Source of the DNA: Collinsella aerofaciens
GTDB taxonomy: Bacteria; Actinomycetota; Coriobacteriia; Coriobacteriales; Coriobacteriaceae
Assembly (NCBI RefSeq): GCF_028207065.1
Contig: NZ_JAQLFP010000024.1
Span: 1 to 40,307, forward strand
Direction: 5' to 3'
DNA length: 40,307 bases
How positions within the stretch are numbered: position 1 is the stretch's first letter; each line of letters begins with the position of its first letter. The notes below the pieces were generated by a model, which was given only the letters and a program-made list of their open reading frames with translations, did not search any database and was not told the DNA's origin. This document shows, piece by piece, positions 1 to 7,686 of this stretch. A program made the translations under genes and the position numbers.

Positions 1-25
1 AGGCCTGGCGTTAGCATGTCGCGAT

Positions 26-253
26 TCAATCTCGAAAACAGCATTGCCCAGTTGACAAAACTATAGGAACACCCCCCGCATTAAATTTGCGCTCGTCGGT
101 AAGAACACCGGATAAAAACAAGAACAACGCAACAGAAAAGTTGAGGAATGGGCGAATGGCGACCGACGCGGCACATTGAGGAAGACAGTGGATAAGCACC
201 ACTGCGGAAATCGCAAGCCCACGAAGAGCTTGAAGGTAGCGATCCTTGGCCAT
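26..253 (-). pseudogene. N-terminal fragment of an acyltransferase-3 family protein (broken or cut off)
   Basis: Only about 60 residues look genuine: a start like MAKDRYLQALRGLAI followed by VVLIHC and a second hydrophobic segment ending FLFLSGVL, which is the N-terminal pattern of acyltransferase family 3 (OafA/WecH-like membrane O-acetyltransferases acting on surface polysaccharides). Full-length members have about 330-380 residues and about ten membrane helices. Here the frame runs through a run of six C (72-77 on the plus strand) and stops at position 26 after residues that do not resemble the family. Another frame stays open to the window edge, but its sequence is not recognisably acyltransferase either. 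The start is well supported: a GGAAGGAGAG ribosome site precedes ATG, and the stop of the upstream gene abuts it. It is the last gene of the polysaccharide operon in this window. It could be a pseudogene, a frameshift, or a junction with foreign DNA. Confidence 0.6.
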
Positions 254-1471
254 CTAGGCTCTCCTTCCAACGAGTCTCTTTAGTCGTCGTTTAATACCAC
301 CAAGCTTGCCGCGGACACGCTGCCAGAGAGTGGGACGGAAATCCCACTTGTCCATGAGATCTGGGATGGAAAGCCCGGCAGACACGTCGTTCAAGAACTC
401 GTCGCGCTTTGGATAAGGCGTGACAGAATGGACGAGGCTAGGGTTGCCCGCGATTACCCCATCAAGCGTCGCCGGACCGTTTGCAGTAAGCCCAGAAATA
501 GCCTCGAATGCCCGCACGCCCTTCTCGGTATTGCATAGGACGGCAGATACGCCCTTGGAGTTGTCGACCTCGGGATGGGTATTCTGGAACCCCCAGAAAT
601 CACCGAGCGTGATATCGGCGCCGCTGGAGCGCTTTGCTGGACATGCCAGACAGGACGAACGAAGGCTCGCATTGGCCAGAAACGCTTTCATGTACCAGTC
701 TTTGCCGAATATCTGGGACTCGGTGTCCCCGGTGTTGTCTTTCTCCGCTATGTGCTTGTACATAGCGGAGTAAGACAACCATCCGGTTGTCTTACTCCGC
801 ATATTGACGTCGCAGACGTCCGACCCGAAGGCCTCACCACGGTAGTCGACCCAGCGCGACCAGAGCTCTGGAGACGGAACACCGTGGCAGATGACGTCGA
901 CGCCGAGGAAGAGGTCAGAGTCGGCGAGTTTCCCCAGGTATGAGCGCATGCCAGCCACCTGGCATGCAGTACCGGCAAAGAGCGCCGGCCTGCCTTCACG
1001 CAGGGCAGCGCGGACGCCCTCGAAGACGCCGCGGCCAACCGCGCTCTGAACGTATTTCGAGCGCATAACGGCGCCGAGCGCCGGCCTGTCCTCCACGAGC
1101 ACGTGACGAAGCTCGCGGCAACCGTCCGTCCACGCGGCGCCCGCCACAACACCGCCGCGCGAGAGAGCGTCACCGGCGAGTAGACCGAACACGCCGCCCG
1201 ACGACGATCTATCGAGCAAGCCGACGTCATGAGCCTTCGCCCAGAGGGCGAACTCGCACCCGTCCTCCCCAGGGGCGTTGAGCGCCGGGCATACGGCGTC
1301 GCACGCCCCGCAGCCTACGCACCCGGAGGCGTCGACGGTGGGGTGTAGGAAGCCACAATCATCGGGTTCCATGGAGATGCATGACTTGGGGCAGCGGGCA
1401 GCGCACGCGCCGCAGCCGCAGCAACGGTCGCCAAGCGAGACGACCCTCGGGGATTTCTCGGAATCATTCAT
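254..1471 (-). CDS. FrhB/FdhB-like iron-sulfur protein of a polysaccharide locus (copy 1)
   Basis: The 405-residue protein begins with two ferredoxin-type 4Fe-4S motifs (CCGCGACAARCP near residues 17-28 and CVGCGACDAVCP near 51-62). It continues as a coenzyme F420 hydrogenase/dehydrogenase beta-subunit fold, with signatures such as FAGTACQVAGMRSYL, DVICHGVPSPELW and DITLGDFWGFQN. Members of this family are often found beside polysaccharide pyruvyl transferases in capsule clusters of gut bacteria; their reaction there is not established. A redox step or reductive sugar modification is a guess. It follows the flippase gene with a short gap and has an AGGG ribosome site 6 nt before ATG. Residues 224-243 are encoded by a very strong hairpin (see the repeat entry at 743-800). 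A paralogue lies at 7687-8814. The family call is secure; the role is not. Confidence 0.85.
   Translation of the reverse strand: MNDSEKSPRVVSLGDRCCGCGACAARCPKSCISMEPDDCGFLHPTVDASGCVGCGACDAVCPALNAPGEDGCEFALWAKAHDVGLLDRSSSGGVFGLLAGDALSRGGVVAGAAWTDGCRELRHVLVEDRPALGAVMRSKYVQSAVGRGVFEGVRAALREGRPALFAGTACQVAGMRSYLGKLADSDLFLGVDVICHGVPSPELWSRWVDYRGEAFGSDVCDVNMRSKTTGWLSYSAMYKHIAEKDNTGDTESQIFGKDWYMKAFLANASLRSSCLACPAKRSSGADITLGDFWGFQNTHPEVDNSKGVSAVLCNTEKGVRAFEAISGLTANGPATLDGVIAGNPSLVHSVTPYPKRDEFLNDVSAGLSIPDLMDKWDFRPTLWQRVRGKLGGIKRRLKRLVGRRA
743..800. repeat. Three-part hairpin inside the first FrhB/FdhB-like gene
   Basis: Arms 765-780 and 785-800 (GCGGAGTAAGACAACC and its complement) form a perfect 16-bp stem with a 4-nt loop. 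The left arm can instead pair with 743-752 (CTCCGCTATG against CATAGCGGAG at 761-770, 8-nt loop), so two alternative stems compete. A further near-copy of the arm, GTTGTCTTTCTCCGC with one mismatch, lies at 734-748, giving two direct copies and one inverted copy in 67 bp. The stretch encodes the conserved-looking RSKTTGWLSYS segment of the protein. It has no T-tract, so it is not a standard terminator. Confidence 0.9.
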
Positions 1472-1479
1472 GATGGACC

Positions 1480-2985
1480 CTATCTAAGGAACGGGAGACG
1501 AGAGACGACCGCGATACGTTCGTCCTTCGTTAGGACGGCGAGCCAAAGGGCTATGGCGAAAAGCGCGCTGTAAACGGCGCCCCACTCGAGGAACGCGGGC
1601 CATCCGTTGACGGGCAGGACCGCCGTGCCAGCGAGGCAGGCGACGGTGACGGCAGCCCAGGCGAGCAGCACCGGCAGGTTCCGCTTCCAGAAAAAGAGCA
1701 TGTCGAGACCGACCCGCTTCTGGTAGTACCAGTTCATCCACAGTCCGTTGCCGAGCACGATGCTGACGACATAGGCGATCGCGGGGGCCCACGGCCCCAG
1801 CGCCGGGGCGGCCGCGGCGGTGAAGGCAACGTTCCCGACCGCCATCGCAAGGTAGACGAGACTCCTGGCGTGGTGCATGTTCTTGGCCCTCTGGATCTCG
1901 ATGCCGACGTTCTGACAGAGGGGCACCATGACGGGTAGCGTCATGGCGAGCACGAGCCAGTAGGCCTCGGCGAAGCCCGGGCCCGCCCACCTCGTCACGA
2001 AAAACTTCCCGAGAATAGCGAAACCTCCGTACACCCAGCAAAACAGTACCATCTGGTAGCGGCCCACGCGCGTCATAAGGCGAGTGAGCTCGGCGTTGTC
2101 GTCCGAGGTGGCGACGATGCGGTTGACCTTCGGAATGAAGACGTTCGACATCGTGGTGGAGAGCGAGTAGAAGACCTGGCGGATGTTCACGGCCACCGCG
2201 AACAGAGATACCGCAGTCGCGCCCGAGATGGCCCCCAGCATGATGTTGGGCACGCTCTGATTGACCATCTCGCAGACCTGGTTACCGAAGATCCAGGCAC
2301 TGAAGGCGGCGATGCCGCGCATGACGCCCCAGTCGGCACCCCTGAGCTCGAAGCGCATGCCCAGCACGACGATGGCGTAGCGCGCGTTGAGGGCGAGCAG
2401 GACGAGGTTCACCGCGAGCTGTGCTAGGGCAACGCCCACGGGCCCCATACCGGCGGCCAGCAGGGCCCAGGCGCACAGCGGCGTCGCAAGCGTGGTGACG
2501 AGCTGCCTGGTCTGCTGGTAGACGAAGCGCTCGTGCGCCGTGATGTAGGAATTGAACACGACGGTGAACAACGTCGAGGCGACGTTGAGCGTCATGATGG
2601 CGAGCAGCTCCCGGGCGAGCGAGACCTGCGCCTCGGTGAACCCGGCCGAGAACACCGCGCCGGCGTTTGCGGAGAAGCCCATGCCGAGGGCGACCGCCGC
2701 GGCTGTGACGGCGACGTAAAGCGTGAGGTACATGCCGTTCAGGTGCCGGATGTCGCGCTCGCCGCCGTGCGCCACCGTCTGCGTGTAGAAGCGCACGTAG
2801 GCCTCGGAGAAGCCGAAGGACAGGAGCGTCAGCGAGAAGACAAAGGAGTTCGAGCTCTGGAAGACGCCGTAGTCCGCCTGCCCCACGTAGGACAGTAGCA
2901 TCGGCGTGTAGACGAGGTTGACGAGGTTCTTTGCGAGGATGTTGGCGTAGCCGAGGAGGGCGCCCGCCTTACGCTGGCTAGCCAC
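1480..2985 (-). CDS. Polysaccharide flippase, Wzx/MATE-like (oligosaccharide transporter)
   Basis: This 501-residue, very hydrophobic protein has about 12-14 predicted membrane helices and the N-terminal pattern of the polysaccharide-biosynthesis flippase family (LLGYANILAKNLVNLVYTPMLLSYVGQADYGVFQ). It is expected to move lipid-linked repeat units from the cytoplasmic to the outer face of the membrane. The length is normal for the family (about 420-520). The start is GTG at 2985, with GGAGG six bases upstream, and it overlaps the stop of the preceding pyruvyl transferase gene by 8 nt, which indicates coupled translation. Together with the Wzy-like gene at 4054-5436 it points to a Wzx/Wzy-dependent pathway rather than an ABC-exported polymer. 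Confidence 0.9.
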   Translation of the reverse strand: MASQRKAGALLGYANILAKNLVNLVYTPMLLSYVGQADYGVFQSSNSFVFSLTLLSFGFSEAYVRFYTQTVAHGGERDIRHLNGMYLTLYVAVTAAAVALGMGFSANAGAVFSAGFTEAQVSLARELLAIMTLNVASTLFTVVFNSYITAHERFVYQQTRQLVTTLATPLCAWALLAAGMGPVGVALAQLAVNLVLLALNARYAIVVLGMRFELRGADWGVMRGIAAFSAWIFGNQVCEMVNQSVPNIMLGAISGATAVSLFAVAVNIRQVFYSLSTTMSNVFIPKVNRIVATSDDNAELTRLMTRVGRYQMVLFCWVYGGFAILGKFFVTRWAGPGFAEAYWLVLAMTLPVMVPLCQNVGIEIQRAKNMHHARSLVYLAMAVGNVAFTAAAAPALGPWAPAIAYVVSIVLGNGLWMNWYYQKRVGLDMLFFWKRNLPVLLAWAAVTVACLAGTAVLPVNGWPAFLEWGAVYSALFAIALWLAVLTKDERIAVVSRLPFLR

Positions 2986-4051
2986 GGGCGGCCTCCGAGG
3001 GAATGCTCAATCCACATCTATCGAGGAATTCAACAACGATCTTCCTCTGAGCTGCCAACCTGTCATACGCCTTTGAATAGTCACTCTCGAGCAGTTCCGA
3101 ATTACATACGGAAAGAATTGACCGCTCAACGAAAGAAACACCCAGCTCGCTGGCTAGCGTGTCGAATCGGCTGCTCATGTCTGGACCAGTGGACTCACGA
3201 GGGCAATAAATCAGCGGCTTCCCGAACAAGATCGAGAAAATTGATCCGTGATATGAATCTGTCGCTACAAGCTTTGCGTGACGGACGGCATAGAGGAACT
3301 CTGAAGGCCCGAGGGCGTAGTAGCGCGCATCCCCTAGTAAATCGACCCTCTTGCAGCTAAGTGAATCACAGATTTCGGCAACCCTCTCTTCGTAAGCTGC
3401 ACTCCCGAGGAAGTACGTCAATACATAATCATTTGGAAGCCCGCAGTGCGGCTCTTTTTCATACCTTTCCCACCAGGAGCCGTCAAACATCAGTGTTGGG
3501 TCAATCAACACCTCGGCCTTTAAGCCGTACAGACTGTTTATAAGCTCGGCGCTCTTCTGCTCACGAACGGACAGCCTATCAAACCCGTCGAAATAGCCGT
3601 GGAACAGCTCACGCTTCTCCTCGGGAATCGTCGGAGCTGCCAAGCTTGGCGAAAAAGCAATGCGCTTTTCTCTTGGCGAAAACGTGAGAAACATAGTGGA
3701 GTTAGCGTCAGGGGAATACGGAGACCAAACTTGGTCGCTCCCAGCAACGAAAAAGTCATAGGATTTAATGTCACGTGGAGGGTTGGAATCAGATATAACC
3801 TCCCGGCTAAAGGAAATGTTACGGGAATTGAAATCCTCAAACGAACGATGCCTCTGGATGTGGGCAACGGCAAGCCCCTTTGGAATGAGCGAAGCCAAAG
3901 ACTTGAGCTTGTATTTGGCAGATCTCGAGTCCTTCTGTCTGAACGTAAGGACATCTGCACCCGAGAGTTTGAGAGTTTCTTGGACAGCAAGGTTCTGGAG
4001 CCTCTGCCCATAGTTGTCCCCATGCGTAAATGTGGAAATGCCTATTTTCAT
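2978..4051 (-). CDS. Polysaccharide pyruvyl transferase family protein (copy 1)
   Basis: The 357-residue protein starts MKIGISTFTHGDNYGQRLQN, the typical glycine- and asparagine-containing N-terminus of polysaccharide pyruvyl transferases. It carries the family's C-terminal signature TDSYHGSIFSILFGKPLIY and the mid-protein SDQVWSP motif. Such enzymes transfer pyruvate from phosphoenolpyruvate to a sugar of a surface polysaccharide as a ketal, adding negative charge. The start chosen is ATG at 4051; an in-frame TTG two codons upstream has poorer spacing. The gene begins 2 nt after the polymerase stop. A second member lies at 8819-9922, so two different pyruvylations, or two related transfers, are possible. 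The base composition is more AT-rich than that of the flippase gene after it. Confidence 0.85.
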   Translation of the reverse strand: MKIGISTFTHGDNYGQRLQNLAVQETLKLSGADVLTFRQKDSRSAKYKLKSLASLIPKGLAVAHIQRHRSFEDFNSRNISFSREVISDSNPPRDIKSYDFFVAGSDQVWSPYSPDANSTMFLTFSPREKRIAFSPSLAAPTIPEEKRELFHGYFDGFDRLSVREQKSAELINSLYGLKAEVLIDPTLMFDGSWWERYEKEPHCGLPNDYVLTYFLGSAAYEERVAEICDSLSCKRVDLLGDARYYALGPSEFLYAVRHAKLVATDSYHGSIFSILFGKPLIYCPRESTGPDMSSRFDTLASELGVSFVERSILSVCNSELLESDYSKAYDRLAAQRKIVVEFLDRCGLSIPSEAARG

Positions 4052-4053
4052 GT

Positions 4054-5436
4054 TCAAACCTGTTCTTCGTCTCTATCAATAATCAAATAGTCTGCAGCCG
4101 AGGAATTCCACGACCAAGCCAGCGCTCCACAGAGCAGCAGTAGGCACAAGCAGCAGTTCACCCTTGTAAAGCACTGCGTATACAGAAAGGTAATAAGAAT
4201 TGTTAGCAAAAGGAGCAAACGAACAATCCGGCCATTAGATCCTTTTTCCTGCTCCATAAACTCACTAACCACGGAGTGGAAAAACGCTACATACGCTGCC
4301 GTCTCCCAAACCCCCATGAGAATCAAGAAAGACCCCATATCCGCTTGACCAAAGTGGTTAAACGACATGAACCCGGACGCGTAGAAGCTTGAGGCTCCAA
4401 GACCCTCTCCGAGACTCCATGTAGCCGGTCTCAAGAGAGCGAAGCCGATGATAGCAATCCTCTCGTTACTGCCGTCGGCAGCAGTACCGACGGAAGCTGA
4501 ACTGCCAACCATATCGAACAGACCAAACACTTGCGTATCCACGAGGATCTGGAACGCAGGCACCAAGGCGTATGCAATTGTCAGGATAAAATACAAGGCG
4601 ACAAGCCAAAAGAAGGGACCCGAAACATCCGCTTCTCCTCTCATGACTGAAATAAGCCAGAACATCACTAAAACGAGAGGAAGGATTATGAAGAGCGCCT
4701 TATTATCGTTGAGTGTCGCAAGATAGAAGGACAGGACGATAAGGCAGACGTTGTAAGCGATGGCAAGGGATGGCCAGAGAGGACCCCGAAGCCTCCTAAT
4801 CCAGACGAAGTTGTAGAGCACGACGAATGAAGTGTAAAGGGCCACCGCATGGACGGACGCATAAGAGAACAGGCCGGAGATATTGTCCTCGAAGTAACTG
4901 ATGTCGTTCGTTGTCGCAGCGATCATCCCATGGGTAGAGTACTGGATAAACATGATCGCCATATTGAGAAGCAATATGGCGTTGAAGACCGGAAAACCTG
5001 CATCAAAGAGTCCAAGAAGAAAATCCCTCTTGTTAGTGACCAAAAGAAAGAAGTAAAGCGTATAGACAAACGGGTAGAGGAGCAGCAAAATATTCGCCCT
5101 AAACGTTTCCATATTGCCACCCAAGAGGGCACCAGACAGCCACCCTGCAACGGTAATCAGCCCAAGTAGTAGCGCTCTACCGCTATATTTCCATCCGGAG
5201 AAGAGCGCCCTCACGCAAATCATGCCGGTAATTACCCAGTTGAGGTATCGCCCCAGACCATAGTACTCAAGGAAGAAAACCTGCGCCAAGATACCTATAA
5301 CGATCGTCGCATCCGCCAGGTCACCCATGCAAACGGTTAGAACGCCTTGCTTATTAGGGAGATACCAACGACCTCTTCGACCAGCCCGCTCCTCCGCTTT
5401 ATTTATAACGAGCCTCGCATGCCTATGATCTTGCAT
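4054..5436 (-). CDS. O-antigen/capsule polymerase-like membrane protein (Wzy-type)
   Basis: The 460-residue protein is dominated by hydrophobic segments (about 10-12 helices), with a cytoplasmic, arginine-rich N-terminus and a long hydrophilic stretch around residues 295-345 that would face outside. This is the layout of Wzy polymerases. No sequence motif is strong, as usual for this fast-evolving family, so the call rests on topology, length and position between glycosyltransferase and flippase genes. The start is ATG at 5436 because GGAGG sits 6 nt upstream; it overlaps the preceding gene's stop by 14 nt. It would link repeat units on the outer face of the membrane. A different multi-spanning polysaccharide protein is the main alternative. 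Confidence 0.75.
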   Translation of the reverse strand: MQDHRHARLVINKAEERAGRRGRWYLPNKQGVLTVCMGDLADATIVIGILAQVFFLEYYGLGRYLNWVITGMICVRALFSGWKYSGRALLLGLITVAGWLSGALLGGNMETFRANILLLLYPFVYTLYFFLLVTNKRDFLLGLFDAGFPVFNAILLLNMAIMFIQYSTHGMIAATTNDISYFEDNISGLFSYASVHAVALYTSFVVLYNFVWIRRLRGPLWPSLAIAYNVCLIVLSFYLATLNDNKALFIILPLVLVMFWLISVMRGEADVSGPFFWLVALYFILTIAYALVPAFQILVDTQVFGLFDMVGSSASVGTAADGSNERIAIIGFALLRPATWSLGEGLGASSFYASGFMSFNHFGQADMGSFLILMGVWETAAYVAFFHSVVSEFMEQEKGSNGRIVRLLLLLTILITFLYTQCFTRVNCCLCLLLLCGALAWSWNSSAADYLIIDRDEEQV

Positions 5437-6700
5437 TGAGTACCTCCAGCAGCACACGTTCAATCAGCCTCGTGTGCATGTGAACTCCCGTGTTGAGACC
5501 TACCGAGGAGCATGGAAGCAGGTCTACGATCTCATCTGAATCGACAAGATCGAGCGGACCAGGCTTTCCGCTCCTGAAACGATTGACCTCCCTGATAAGC
5601 CGGCTCTTATCCCTAAACAGCCCGATTAGCTCCTCCTCGTTATTCAGCACCAAACCGGACCCATGCTCAACGACAAAGTCGGCGACATTGCCTGCACATG
5701 CACTCGAAATCGTATAAGCGTTTGCGGAGTAAGATTCCATACAGGTGTAGCTATAGGTCTCTGGACAAGATGGCCACATGACAACGATGGCAATCTCGCA
5801 CTCCCTGAGAGAGTCGGTCATGGCATTTGGGTGCTTCTCATCAAATTCGACAAACCGCTTGTTCATCCCTGGATACATATCGTTCGAGCTGTTGAAGACG
5901 AAGAACTCGTACTCTTGTTCATCGACCGCAGATACGAGGCGAAGCCAGGTCTCCCAGCCCTTTGTCTTCCTCGGCATCCCCAGAAAGGCAACCCTGATGC
6001 GCTCCCCTGCGTTCAGAGGACGTCTGTTGCCCAGATACTCTCCAAGCAGCTTTTGGTGCGGTATTACATCAACAAGGCCCTCGTATTGGGGCCTGAATGA
6101 GAGAAACCGATTCTTCGTATAGGTCGAAGGTGCAACAAAACGGAGATTTTTGATGGAGTCAAACAGCCCTTGGATCTTCGACTCCACACGAAGGCTGTTA
6201 CTGAAGTGGGGGCATTTCTCGCAGGGAGCGTCGCCGAGCCTTGAGCTGTCACAAAAGCCGCTCCTATTTTGGAGGTTATAGCTTGTACAACACAGGTAAT
6301 AGTCGTGGAGAAAGGCCCTGACCGGTGTTTTGCCTGTAACTTTTAGCAGTTCGGAGACTTTCTCAAGGCTCACGTACAGAAGGTGGTGGATATGAAGCTC
6401 AAGAAGGCTGAAGCCGCTTTTTTGCCAGCTGCAAAGGGCCTCGCACACCTGGGCAATACTGAAAACACCAGCCTCCACCCCGTCGACCGTAACCCCGAAT
6501 TCGCAAAATAGCATCTGGTCGTCCCTGAACAGGGTCTTCTTAACCGAGTGGAGATAGACGTAACTTATGCCGTGCGACGCCATGGCCTGCTGACTCGCCA
6601 TAATAGCCTTTGGGGTGCCGGTCTTGTCCTTGAGATAGTCGCAAAAGGCAAGCGCTAGGACGTACCCACTATTGTGCGGTTTGGGGATGCTTTTACTCAT
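5423..6700 (-). CDS. Glycosyltransferase, GT4-like
   Basis: The 425-residue protein has an N-terminal half with a cysteine-rich stretch (DYYLCC, then CEKCPH near residues 155-180), seen in some GT4-type enzymes of capsule loci. Its C-terminal half has a nucleotide-sugar-binding Rossmann region (RVAFLGMPRKTKGWETWLRL and later PETYSYTCMESYSAN, in the place of the usual E-x7-E motif). It probably adds one sugar to the lipid-linked repeat; donor and acceptor cannot be read from the sequence. ATG at 6700 is preceded by GGGAAG at 7 nt and lies 1 nt after the preceding gene's stop. An in-frame TTG at 6715 is a weaker start. Homology is clear but distant. Confidence 0.7.
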   Translation of the reverse strand: MSKSIPKPHNSGYVLALAFCDYLKDKTGTPKAIMASQQAMASHGISYVYLHSVKKTLFRDDQMLFCEFGVTVDGVEAGVFSIAQVCEALCSWQKSGFSLLELHIHHLLYVSLEKVSELLKVTGKTPVRAFLHDYYLCCTSYNLQNRSGFCDSSRLGDAPCEKCPHFSNSLRVESKIQGLFDSIKNLRFVAPSTYTKNRFLSFRPQYEGLVDVIPHQKLLGEYLGNRRPLNAGERIRVAFLGMPRKTKGWETWLRLVSAVDEQEYEFFVFNSSNDMYPGMNKRFVEFDEKHPNAMTDSLRECEIAIVVMWPSCPETYSYTCMESYSANAYTISSACAGNVADFVVEHGSGLVLNNEEELIGLFRDKSRLIREVNRFRSGKPGPLDLVDSDEIVDLLPCSSVGLNTGVHMHTRLIERVLLEVLNARS

Positions 6701-6701
6701 A

Positions 6702-7640
6702 TCATCGCTTCCCAAACAAGAGGAGAGATCTATTGAAAAGGCCCTCTTGTAGACTGCCGAAATTCAGCCTCGAAGAGAAAGAAACCCTGCACCTAGCCAT
6801 GAAAGAAGCGTCCATTTTCGATACCAACTCTCCAAGAGCACGCTCTGGAGGAAGAATGCAGTCGGAATAAGTTGAAAGAAGTCCAGTAACTTGCTTTGCA
6901 AGAGTAATCTCTCGCGGATGACAAAAACTATTGATTTTCTCAATCACTTTAGATGGTAAATCAGTACTCACACCGACCACATTACGACCATGCTGGCGAT
7001 ATCCCATATGAGGAGAAGCATCGAAAACAATCCGATAACCCAGCAGCACGCATAGATTAGCTATCAGCTTATCATGCATGATGACGGGATGGGGCAGCTC
7101 ATGCAAGCAAACAACTTCCCAAATACGCCTATCAAATACTTGCGTACATCCCATAGGTGACCCAATGCAAAGCTGGTTGAGAGGGTCGTTATCTCGATAA
7201 GATATGCACCTTTGTTGCCCATAGGTTAACCGGCCCATCTCATTACCAGCTGAATCTACAAGTCTTGAATTGCAATGATAAAGAGCCAAATTCTCCTGCT
7301 TCTTAAGCTGTTTAATCGCAGTTATCAGTTTATCGCTATCCCAAATATCATCTTGGTCGGAAAACGCATAGTAATCAGCTTCGGGAGCATTCCGCAACAA
7401 CGTCAAAAACCCTAAAGCAGGTCCTAGGTTTTCTCCTGTTAACAAAGTCAGACTGCCCTCATCTGCATAGCGCTGCAGAAGATCACGAGTACCATCAGAT
7501 GACCCGTCATCACGGACAAAAAGACGTACGTCAACTTCAGCCTGCGAGAGAATGCTGTCAATTTGTTCTGAAATAAATGGGATGCCGTTGTATGACGCCA
7601 TTAATACGACGCACTTTGGCACCTTGGAATTACTCAACAT
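6702..7640 (-). CDS. Glycosyltransferase family 2, rhamnosyltransferase-like
   Basis: The 312-residue protein has a GT-A fold: VVLMASYNGIPFISEQIDSI at the N-terminus, VRDDGSSDGT, and the metal/nucleotide-binding segment YYAFSDQDDIWDSDKL. The SDQDD-W pattern and length are typical of RfbF/dTDP-rhamnosyltransferase-like GT2 enzymes, but the donor is uncertain. The start chosen is ATG at 7640, with AAGG 8 nt upstream, because VPKCVVLMASYNG then follows within a few residues. The longer frame would run into the upstream gene. The gene is visibly more AT-rich than its neighbours, which suggests it was acquired separately from the rest of the locus. It is translated from the operon mRNA just before the GT4-like gene at 5423-6700. 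Confidence 0.85.
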   Translation of the reverse strand: MLSNSKVPKCVVLMASYNGIPFISEQIDSILSQAEVDVRLFVRDDGSSDGTRDLLQRYADEGSLTLLTGENLGPALGFLTLLRNAPEADYYAFSDQDDIWDSDKLITAIKQLKKQENLALYHCNSRLVDSAGNEMGRLTYGQQRCISYRDNDPLNQLCIGSPMGCTQVFDRRIWEVVCLHELPHPVIMHDKLIANLCVLLGYRIVFDASPHMGYRQHGRNVVGVSTDLPSKVIEKINSFCHPREITLAKQVTGLLSTYSDCILPPERALGELVSKMDASFMARCRVSFSSRLNFGSLQEGLFNRSLLLFGKR

Positions 7641-7686
7641 ATGGATTACCTTATCATTAATGCCTAAAGCAAACGCTCTCGATGTG

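Noticed and set aside
1..60. Insertion-sequence end at the left edge
   Set aside because: The sequence after the broken acyltransferase might be foreign, but no transposase frame or terminal repeat can be seen in the few bases available.
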